Source: Haemaphysalis longicornis (taxonomy: Eukaryota > Arthropoda > Arachnida > Ixodida > Ixodidae). From it: a stretch of DNA of 64,000 bases. Below the pieces are notes generated by a model that had not been told where the DNA came from, searched no databases, and saw only the letters and a list, made by a program, of their open reading frames with translations. The translations under genes and the position numbers were made by a program. Where the stretch lies: NCBI GenBank assembly GCA_013339765.2, contig JABSTR010001232.1, positions 1 through 64,000 on the forward strand. Direction: 5' to 3'. Below, piece by piece: positions 56,038-64,000 of the stretch (positions are counted from its first letter, which is position 1; each line of letters starts with the position of its first letter).

Positions 56038-56480
56038 TCACGTAGGATGGGAAACAACGGTAAAGAAAGAACTTTTATTTAGGGCGAACTTGTGCCCGAA
56101 CAAGACGAGAGGAAACGAGCAAAGGTCCTTGCGTCTCGTTCGATCTCCGAGAACGACTGCCTGCGTTCGTGGCGTGATCTCTTGCGTGATCTCCCCCTCG
56201 CAGTGCACGTGCGCTCGCGCCTCCGTTGGCGAACACAGACAAGCTGGCGCTCCCGGTGCCGAGTTTGCGCTGCCGGTTGCAGCCGGTTCTTGCGCGTGCA
56301 ACGCGGCCCACTTTGCGACATCTCCGAAAGCATGCGGCGGTCACGTACCACGAGACACAAGGGATGGACAGACCCATGGCTTTAGGAGCTTCGCCCCTAA
56401 AATTTGCGTGTCCCTTAATTCTTCTCGGGAGAACTATCGCCGCTAATGGTTTCCTAAACCTGCGTTCACAGTATCACACC
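56038..56480 (-). mobile_element. Solo-LTR-like segment with PBS-like flank
   Basis: On the minus strand the segment begins TGTGATACTGTG and ends CATCCTACGTGACA, i.e. TG...CA. It has AATAAA near its 3' end (about 56080) followed by TTCTTTCTTTACCG. Next to it at 56035-56015 lies AATTGTGGTGGAGGTGCGGG, which looks like a primer binding site starting TGG. A GGGGCGAAGCTC palindromic half (56384-56396) recurs inverted at 55835-55847. No gag or pol follows. The outer border is uncertain. Confidence 0.45.
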
Positions 56481-57360
56481 TAGGTAGGGTCAGTAACTTT
56501 GTTGAGACGATGGTCAACCTGCGTTTGCATGTCCGTGATTTTTAGTTTGCTCCCGCGTGCATGCGCACCTCCGTTATTATAACTGCGTTCGCACGCTCAC
56601 TGTTCTCAAAAAATACCGATCTATTGAATTAGCAAGTGCAATGCAAACAATGCTCACCATAGGAACACGAAAAAAGACAGCATTATATACATGACAGAAG
56701 ATAAAAAAAAGTCCGAAAACGAAACTTTTTCTGCCTATTTACAAGGTTTTGCTTTTAAAAACTCTGCTTGTATAAAAAAAACTCTAGCTACACTCTTTGC
56801 CGCATCTGATTTTGAAGGTGCTTCTTCAATATCTGGTAGGACTTTCTGGCAGGTGAGAGGATGCCTGTGCCTAGACAAAGCAACGCGCGTCCCCCCGGAT
56901 ACGAAGTTGTCAAGGCGTCGCGGTGTCACGTGATCTTTTGGGGCAGCTTCTACCTCGCGGGTGTGACGTGGTAGCCACGGGTCCAATTTACCTGTGGCAA
57001 GAACAGAAACGGTCATCTGCTGTGAAGCAGGCAAGCGGCAAGGCAATACCGAGGTGTCCAGCGTGCACAGACAGGTAAAATCGACATGTTGCTGCAAGGG
57101 TGTGGCCCCTTTGCACGTTCCCCACATATGATGTCAATGCGAGAAGGCCGTATGGGGAAGTTAGCGTTCAGGTGCTTGTAGATGGTGTCTACAACACCAG
57201 CGAGAGTTCATCAGGTTAACGCACATGGTAGGACCGAATGGATGTTCTGTATGCGGTTTTTCGTTCTATTTTTTAAAGACAGCAGACCGCGCTCAGCAAA
57301 CACACGTAAGCAAAAATTTTGTACAGGGAAAACAATAGCACGGAAGGTTTGACTTACCAT
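56481..57360. other. Unassigned DNA
   Basis: No domain. Frames at 56735-57127 (minus) and 56691-56933 (plus) overlap on opposite strands and match nothing that I know. Confidence 0.35.
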
Positions 57361-57378
57361 TGTAAAACAGAGCCTTTT

Positions 57379-57388
57379 TGATTGATTG

Positions 57389-57440
<52 letters not shown>

Positions 57441-57533
57441 CGATTGATTGATTATTGATTGATTGATTGATGATGATTGATGATTATTGATTGATTGATG
57501 ATTGATGTGATTGATTGATTGATTGATTGATTG
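57379..57533. repeat. (GATT)n microsatellite, SINE tail
   Basis: About 155 bases of GATT with GATG variants, lying between the SINE body and its target duplication. Confidence 0.95.
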
Positions 57534-57761
57534 TTAATGGGGCTTAACGCGCCGACGCTACACAGGCTATCAGGCTCGCCGTAGTGGAGGGCTACGGATT
57601 GATTTTGAACACCTGGGGATCTTTAACGTGCGCCAAATTTTCGAAAACACGGGCGTTTGTGCGTTTCTCCTGCATCATAAATGCGGCCGCTGCAGCCGGG
57701 AATCGAACCCGCGTCCTTAAGCTAAGCGCATAACTGCATGGACACTGAGCCACCGTGGTGG
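57379..57761 (-). mobile_element. Ruka-type SINE with expanded (CAAT)n tail
   Basis: Minus strand: head ACCACGGTGGCTCAGTGTCC, B box GGGTTCGATTCCCGGC, body (AACGCCCGTG, GGCGCACGTTAAAGATCCCC, TCCACTACGGCGAGCC), GTTAAGCCCCATTAACAATC and then the tail. The tail is the GATT/AATC array of 57379-57533. The repeats GTAAAA.GAGCCTTTT outside both the array (57362-57378) and the head (57762-57777) act as the target duplication, so the array belongs to the insertion. The anticodon-side sequence differs from other copies, and it is probably another subfamily. Confidence 0.9.
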
Positions 57762-57777
57762 GTAAAAGGAGCCTTTT

Positions 57778-59431
57778 GTTGCCGTAGTAAAACCTGAGTC
57801 CGTGATCGCAAGATGTGTAGAAATCTGCATTGAACGTAAATATTCGTTATTTTCTCTTGAGGGCGAGTTATCATTTTCACAAAGTCAGTTATATCAGTCC
57901 ACTGGAGTACGCAGGTATTTACCTGTACGGGATGTTTTAGCTGAACGCACACTGGGGTTGGTAAAAATCTTGTTTTGGATAAGTCTCAGGACCGATAAGC
58001 GGATACGCCTAGTAAATATTCAATAGCAGGTAAAGCTTGATGCTTTGTAAAGGGAGCTACAATGGTCATGGTTTGTCATCTTTACAAAGTTTGTAATATA
58101 GAACTCACAATTTCGGAAATGAATACACTCTTCTATCGGCTGGCACAGTTTTCGTCACCGGAAAAGTTGGAGTAACCAAATAGCGCCGCGGGTAGCACGC
58201 AACCCAATTTACAAATGAAGATTGTCAATAGGTCCATACGCTTTTCGAAAAATAAGGCTTAAAAAGCTCGTTCTGCGAAAATATAACGCCCAGATGCGCA
58301 CTCATAAAACATATCTTGGGGGGGGCCGGACGCGTAGCGCCATGTGTAGGCGCACTTGGGCCTATATCAACATGCTTCTTATGCTCTCTTTAAACGAGCT
58401 CCGCCTGTATGGTCTCCTGGTACACTGGTTACGTTTCCAGCGGTCAGTGGCATGAGCCATGTTCAAATCCCCCATAATCCCGTCTTTTAATCGTTTTGTT
58501 TTTTGTAATAGTTTCTTTTCTTGAAACACATTTCTTTTTATCACGCGTGATATCTGTTCATCCCAAATTTGTGAATTTAACCAAAATGTGGCTTAGTTTT
58601 TTTGCTTTAGGCCAGTTACAGCTTATGTTTTGTACTTGTCATAAGCGTGGTAGCTTTGATGTTAGTTTCGACTACTTTTCTGAAATATTTTTGTACATTA
58701 GTGTGGTTATCCGTAAACATGTCAGTTTTGGTTAAGCATGCCTTTTTAACTTGTGTGATTTTGTCCTCTTCAGGTCGGTTTCAAATTTCACCTATCCCGT
58801 AGCTAGCTGAGGAAAGGCTGACTCAAGTAAACCTTTGCGCATGATTTTAGCAGCACAGCTGTTTAAGCTTTTCGTTGCGCCATCCATACGCAAAACATAC
58901 CACGAAAATTCCGAGCGCATGCACTGACGCGGGTACTTGCCAGGAATTGGGCGTAAGGTGGACTAATGCGCCTGCTACACAAAACGGTATATTTGAAATT
59001 TAGGCATTATGAACGAAGAAAGTGCATATAATGCCAAGCGAGAATTGGTAAAAAAATTTCGAAGTAGAAGGCGGACAAAACAATGAGCTTTTTGAACTAG
59101 AAAAGCATAAAAGCTAACAGAGCAGCCGCCTAGCGTCACATACGTATCCAGGCTTTCGTCTCACAACTCTGCTATGACGCACCGTTGAGCAAGCGTGCAC
59201 TGGTGAGTAGGCTGACTTTAATTTTTTAGGGCGCAGCCTTTTGGCAGCCGTCTCTGGGTAGAGCCGCGTTTTTTATATGCAGAGCATCTGATTCACTCGC
59301 CTTGTCCCTCCGGCGTCGTCGTCGTCGTTGTCGTCAGCGTTTTCCACCCCTCCCCCATTCTCCTCGCCGCGCCAGCGCTCTCCGCCGCTCACCCTCTCTC
59401 CTCTCCGATAGCGAAGACTATCTCGCGAGGG
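57778..59431. other. Unassigned DNA
   Basis: No gene, RNA or repeat is recognised. A GTC run (CGTCGTCGTCGTCGTTGTCGTC) lies near 59312-59335. Frames are short and without domains. Confidence 0.4.
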
Positions 59432-59550
59432 GCATTGGATTGGATTCGATTGGATTAGATTGACTTAGCTTGGTTTGGTTTGGTTTGGGTTGGCTTGGCT
59501 TGGATTGGATTGGATTTGGATTGGATTAAAGTGGATTGTGTTGGATTGTG
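59432..59550. repeat. (TTGGA)n / (TTGGT)n pentanucleotide array
   Basis: Alternating TTGGA, TTGGT, TTGGC units over about 115 bases. Confidence 0.9.
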
Positions 59551-60149
59551 TTGCGTCATAGCCGCGGCAGACGCGCTGGGGCCGGCGCATGTGCAGTACT
59601 CTCTCTTCCGCGGTTTCCTCTCCTTCGGGCGCGCTGCGCATATAACCGGTGTGCCGTTCTCCGGCGAAGCAACATCCACGCTTGGCTCGAACACCTAGAG
59701 TCCACGCCGCTTTACAAGTACGCCAACGTCGTCATTGACTGGGACCGGCTTACGCAGTCCCCTCAACGCTATACGCGCTATAAAACGCGGTCCCTTCAGC
59801 GCTCCGCCTATGCGTCGCATCTACACAGGGGTTCCCGCGTGGGGAGGTGGGAGTTTTTTCGGGGTAACCGAGTGAACGATGGCAAGAGCGACGAGTGAAA
59901 GAAAAAAATACACCATCTTCGCATGGAGAACCATCAGGAGGATGCGAAGCATCATAAGGATGCCGTGTAGGTTCCATTGTGTTGCCGTTATGTTGTTTCA
60001 TTTATCGGAGCACGAATGGGAACGTAGTGTGAACCCCCATGTAGAGACAGAGAAATGCAGAGAAATGTAAAGACAGCAAAGTACCCGACACCGGCGTTAC
60101 CTGATCGAACACCTCCTGGTTCTCGTCTTTCTTTATTGCGTGCTCACGC
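59551..60149. repeat. Repeat pieces with TATAA box and GATGC palindrome
   Basis: A CTATAAAACGC box at 59778-59788, AAAAATACACCATCTTCGCA at 59905-59925 and palindrome GATGCGAAGCATC at 59941-59953 are seen. They match modules of the dispersed palindrome-bearing repeats. The frames here do not look coding. Confidence 0.45.
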
Positions 60150-60905
60150 TCCTACCCCGCTGCCCGCCCTCTTCGTCCTCTTCTCTGATTGAGCTGCAAG
60201 GCACGTGGCGCTTCCCGCCACAGCTTTCCCACAGGAAATTCAGCATCCTCCTCTAAAGTTTTTAGTTCGTCGTTTCCGTTGACGTTCAGCTTCGCGTGCC
60301 TTCGTTGTATCAGTACCTTCTTGACGTAGTTTGAATGAGTCAAGGACATAGGGCGCGTTCGTAGCACTTCCTCCTGTCCCGGTTTTGCTGCACAGTGGGA
60401 AGACCGCCACGTACATCCCGTTGCGGCCAGAAAGTCGTGGGATCGAAACCGGGCGCTGCTAACTATTTCTTTTTCTATAGTGTAGGGGGAGAGGTGCGGA
60501 CGGACGGACGACGGACGGCGGAGCCGAGAGCAAGAGATGCTTCGCATCTAAAAGCGAACGATGAAAGAAAGCAAAGCAGGAGACTGTCGCGGAATTAGGA
60601 GGGGACGGTGGTTCACCGTGGCGGCGTGACACAGCGCTCTCCCAAAGTGTTCAATGGGGGAGAGAGGGGGCAGGTGCTGTGCCCGCACGAAGCGCTCGAC
60701 GGCGCGACGCTTGGTGAAAACGTGAGGGGCGCTTGCACGCGACTGTGATGTGCGTTCGCTTAAGACGCAGTTCGCGTTCCCTTCCTGAGACGCACTTCGC
60801 GCAGAGGCTCATCATCGCTGCCGTCGAGAGAACCCACGAGTGAGTGCTGCCTCAGCGCACCCAAATATCCCATTAGGCAGTATCCGCATCGCCAACTAAT
60901 TTTTA
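60150..60905 (-). repeat. Composite GC-rich repeat, copy 2 (inverted)
   Basis: Reverse-complement copy of the repeat at 47480-48575, without the 410-base insert, so it is closer to the complete form. It contains the palindrome AGATGC-TTC-GCATCT at 60535-60549, the tRNA-like module at 60378-60460 (plus strand) and the 95-base conserved segment at about 60248-60342. Beyond the shared part its minus strand carries an AATAAAG signal near 60137. The 131-codon minus frame at 60152-60547 is discussed in the findings. I do not call it a gene. Confidence 0.72.
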
Positions 60906-61477
60906 TATTGGGGTTGTTTCCTCCATTTTAGGTGGCTTTGGCGTGATAATATTTTATTTATAATGCTTTTCACCTGCTTTAGGTAGGTTTCTGCTTTTAG
61001 CATGCCAAGGCAGTGCAGTTGACATGATTTCTGAATACGCCACCCGGCTTGCCCGCTCCAAACAGCCCATTAACTGGCCCGCAGCATCTCACTTATGTGA
61101 TCAAGGTGCTTCACTTTAGACTGCGATGACTCGCATCAGAAGCTCGCTGCCGATTCACCAACTCCCATTTAGTGTGAAGTCACCATAGCCGTCAGCATCA
61201 TACCCACACGCGGCACCGAATTTTACAATTATCACTGAGCGAGCAGAAATGTATGGAGCCTGCTATTTGGCATATGTGCTTGGCGATACCAAAGTCGGTG
61301 TGCCCCATAGCTCAAAAATAGAGGGAAGAAAATTGCCCACAAGGTAAACGATAATGCTAATGAACACACCGCATGTGCCTATTTTGCAATTGGGCACTCA
61401 TGCGTTTGCAATGAATACATAGAAAGGCACGCTTATACGTTCTCGCAATTGTTTTCACCGCACCCGTTCGGCTGCCA
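60906..61477. other. Unassigned DNA
   Basis: Nothing is recognised. Confidence 0.4.
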
Positions 61478-62071
61478 AAATTTACACCATCTTCCCGCGA
61501 GGGGAACCTTGGTGTAGATGCGATGCGTCGGGGGTTTGCCGTTGCGTTTTCCGTTAGGTTAGCGTGTGGATTGCTGTTGTTGTGTGTCCGATTTACACAG
61601 CATGTTCACCCGCGATGCGTCCGCATCTACCCCATGGTTCCCCTCGCGGGAAGATGGTGTAATTTTTATCGGTGTGGCCGGTACTTGTTACGGTTGCGCC
61701 GACCCATCGCGATATCAGGGCATGTTAGTCTCCATTTCAAATCATCGGCAGTCTCCCGAGGATTTCATCGGAGGAGCGCTGGCGGAACGACTGAGCGGAG
61801 CGGCGAAGTTACCGTTTATTATGTACGGTGAGGGGAATGAGAGAGAGAGCAGGCGCAGAGCGGGCACATGCGCTTGTGTTAATCCGCACCCACGCACAGC
61901 TGGCACGTTGACGGAGCGAGCGCAGCCGAGCGCTAACACGCAGATGGCGCTGCGGGTGATAGCGGGCGCCCAGAGCGCAGCTGTCGCGGCGAGGAGAAGT
62001 GGGGGGGAATGCGCGACGCCGCGGACTACGCCGGAGGGGGCAAGGTCGGGTGAAAGAGATGCGTCGCATCT
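61478..62071. repeat. Palindrome-bearing repeat with 55-bp fold-back
   Basis: The arm 61478-61532 (TTACACCATCTTCCCGCGAG, GGGAACCTTGGTGTAGATGC) is inverted at 61611-61667 (GATGCGTCCGCATCTACCCC, GGTTCCCCTCGCGGGAAGAT) around a 78-base loop. The GC-rich remainder ends with the palindrome AGATGCG-T-CGCATCT at 62057-62071, as in the element at 5257-5750. The overlapping frames at 61566-62248 are a product of the GC-rich sequence. Confidence 0.6.
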
Positions 62072-62479
62072 AAAAAACACGGCAAAAGACACAAACGCGC
62101 AAACAGGACCAATCAACTTGGGCATTGCTTCTTTGTTAATTCCCGCTGTTGGCTCATTTTCTGCTACCATGCTCCTCTCCGATGGGAAGTATCTCGTGGT
62201 GTTAGGGTAGCGTCGAATACAACAAAAGACGCGGTAAAAGTACTCCACGGATATAAAAAATAGGAGTGGCAGGGAAACGCCAACCGTGCCTTTTTTAGAC
62301 GTTTTTGAAATGACAAGGCCTTAATTCCGCATTTTCGGATTAGTCAGATATTTGCACCTGAACTCATGCCCCGCTACCACCATCCCACTTAGAACGTGCT
62401 TTTTCTCTTGTTTATGGCTGAGCAGGCACGTAAGAGCAAGGGGCTTCAGTAACCTCTCAGGCACCAAAAAAACGACCCA
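62072..62479. other. Unassigned DNA
   Basis: Nothing is recognised. Confidence 0.4.
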
Positions 62480-62602
62480 AGAGAGACGACGTTCGTACGC
62501 CTGCGAGGACGTATGCTCAAGTGGCAATGCGACAACCTACAAACCTCGGTACGTTTATATGGTCACCAGTGATGGCGCAACGATCAAGCGTCCTGTCACA
62601 CA

Positions 62603-62920
62603 TTGAGTTCCTCAAGGCGACGTGTTGTGTCCGACTCTTTTGAGCATATGCCTCATATGCATGCCAACGCAGATGACATTTGCATCTGGGCCTCTGGCAG
62701 GAACCGCCGAAACACTCGCGCCACACTTCAGAGAGCGATCCTGGCAATGACAATGTACCTCAGAATGTGCGGATTGATTTTCTCCCCTCAGACGTGTGCA
62801 GCGATTGCGTTCACACGGCGAGACGTCTCACGATATACGCTCAGTGTAGAAGGTGCACAGGTACCCTACGTCAAACGACACAAATTTCTTGGTGTCATTT
62901 TTGACCACTCGATGTCTTGA
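62603..62920 (+). pseudogene. LINE RT palm fragment
   Basis: The 105-codon frame has NADDICIWASGRNRRNTRATLQ (the catalytic Asp pair, YADD reading NADD), YLRMCGLIFSPQTCAAIAFT and VPYVKRHKFLGVIFD. The first Met is within the element and not a start. Confidence 0.78.
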
Positions 62921-63418
62921 ACTCCCCATATTCGCAAGTTGAAAGACAGGCTTCCGTCTTTCGTCCACATTTTACGCATTCTAAGTGGACAGTCTTGATG
63001 ATGCTCTGTGTCCTCTCTTTTTAGACTCTACAAGCACTCTTTCTTGGCCTCCCATGCTACAGCCTGCCAGGCCTACATCAACTTTTTTCAACAGATTTGA
63101 TGTTCACAGATTCAGCGCTGGCGAGAGCTCTAGGCGTCTGCCGAGGTCTTCCCAAATGCACATCGACAATACGAATTTTGCGGGAAGCCCGGTGACTCTC
63201 TGCCTCAGAGCGTCAACATCAAGAGTGCCTTCGAATGTCTCTACGCTATATCACCCGGTGTCATGCGTATCATGCATTTGGCCGCCATCACCACATCGTA
63301 TGTGAGAGGATTGCTTCCTGCAAATTTTCAGCAATTAATCAAGCCAACTTTGCCACCATGGACACTCGCACCATGATATATACTACCACAAATTCCCGGA
63401 ATAAGCAAAAATTCGTCC

Positions 63419-63802
63419 ATGCCCGCAGGGGCACTGAAGATTTTCACTCATCAATATATATTCACCGCGTACGCAGTCTACAAGCACGTTTATGTGGACG
63501 GCTCAGTGACCGCAGAATCATCCGACATTGGCACGTGGATTCCGTCGGTCCAGTGTACGATAAGCAGAAAACTTAGCCATAAAACATCCTCCACCGCTAC
63601 TGGGCTAGCGGTTGTAAGTCCTGCCCTTCATTTCATTGGCACCAACCATGCCCGGCGATGGATTATCTTAGACTCGCGGGGTGCTTTGCAAGCTCTAAGG
63701 CGGTCCAATCACCTTAGGCAGCTAGTGTGCGAAATCAGCGACATACACACAGCGGTACACTGTAAACGCAAACTAGCCGGAAATGGAGTTTTAATCAAGT
63801 AA
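63419..63802 (+). pseudogene. LINE RNase H fragment
   Basis: Contains HVYVDGSVTAESSDIGTWIP (first Asp), SHKTSSTATGLAVVSPALHF (the Glu position, normally TAEL, reads TGL) and RRWIILDSRGALQALR (Asp). The frame stops before the His motif. Loss of the Glu and truncation make it inactive. Confidence 0.75.
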
Positions 63803-63810
63803 TGTGCCCT

Positions 63811-64000
63811 GAAAAGTACCTATAGCAAAAAATGTACTCCCTAGGCATGATCTAAAGAAGTGGACGAACCTCCATGGTAGTACCGTTGCCCATCCGGGTA
63901 GCAAAGGGGAGGATTTAGAACGACTTAACACCATTTGTGAGATGGCGTTCCGTTCCTTGTATACTACCACGTCCACAATAAACGCCCTATCTGAGGTAAT
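63811..64000 (+). other. Open frame running off the window edge
   Basis: The frame is open from the stop at 63808 to the last base (63 codons) and reads RHDLKKWTNLHGSTVAHPGS, GEDLERLNTICEMAF and TTTSTINALSEV. I do not recognise it. It may be part of an exon or of a repeat. There is no Met to start it. Confidence 0.2.

Larger units (their letters stand above)
62480..63802 (+). mobile_element. I-group LINE fragment: RT and RNase H
   Basis: Begins inside the RT domain (LRGRMLKWQCDN then TSVRLYGHQ, near 62490), then RGVPQGDVLCPTLL-like in a broken frame, ANADDICIWASGRNRR (62660), PYVKRHKFLGVIFDHSMS, a thumb in another frame with SFLGLPCYSLPGLHQL and RALGVCRGLP, and the RNase H VYVDGSV block. Both ends are truncated and the frame is broken at least four times. 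Confidence 0.78.

Noticed and set aside
61566..62248. 214- and 168-codon frames on opposite strands
   Set aside because: They overlap each other in GC-rich repeat sequence that also holds palindromes and an inverted repeat. Stop codons are simply rare there.

Overview
The window looks like nuclear DNA from a hard tick (Ixodida, probably a metastriate genus). The main reason is five copies of a tRNA-derived SINE that I recognise as the tick SINE Ruka. They lie among 5'-truncated LINEs of several clades, a Penelope-like element with a GIY-YIG domain, long (CACACG)n and (CT)n arrays, and no operon-like coding. I found no intact host gene, no rRNA, no CRISPR array and no prokaryotic or viral genome. 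The recognisable coding is decayed mobile-element protein. All family names come from motif recognition by eye, without database searches.

Layout: 1-2.6 kb, nothing recognised; 2.6-3.7 kb, RTE-clade LINE 3' end (+); 5.26-5.75 kb, GC-rich repeat bounded by GATGC palindromes; 7.7-10.1 kb, I-group LINE with RNase H (-); 10.6-11.0 kb, inverted-repeat element with a 12-bp target duplication; 11.5-12.0 kb, CA-rich microsatellite; 13.3-15.3 kb, MULE DNA transposon with FLYWCH and transposase remnants, minisatellite fold-back ends and an 11-bp target duplication; 16.9-20.1 kb, CR1/L2-group LINE (-); 21.2-21.8 kb, pogo-like MITE; 23.7-27.2 kb, several I-group LINE pieces; 27.3-27.4 kb, (CT)n.

From 28.5 to 43.1 kb lies one I/R1-group LINE (-), cut in two by an 8.8-kb TIR element at 32595-41392. 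That insertion carries its own passengers: two Ruka copies, a MITE, a LINE RT piece and inverted Penelope fragments. From 44.2 to 47.3 kb is an RTE LINE (+) interrupted by a Ruka copy and an 860-bp TTAA-target element. Then come a composite repeat (47.5-48.6 kb, inverted partner at 60.2-60.9 kb) and an I/Jockey-group LINE (49.3-54.4 kb, +) interrupted by Ruka and a 2147-bp TTAA-target element. A solo-LTR-like segment (56.0-56.5 kb), a Ruka copy whose tail is a (GATT)n microsatellite (57.4-57.8 kb), palindrome-bearing repeats (59.9-62.1 kb) and a last RNase H LINE fragment (62.5-63.8 kb) complete the window.

The pieces do not form a pathway. What they offer is stratigraphy: several insertions sit at exact target duplications inside older LINE reading frames, so relative ages can be read directly. 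The observations most worth following are the MULE with repeat-built ends, the nested 8.8-kb element, the set of TTAA-target elements and the recurring GATGC-hairpin repeat family.
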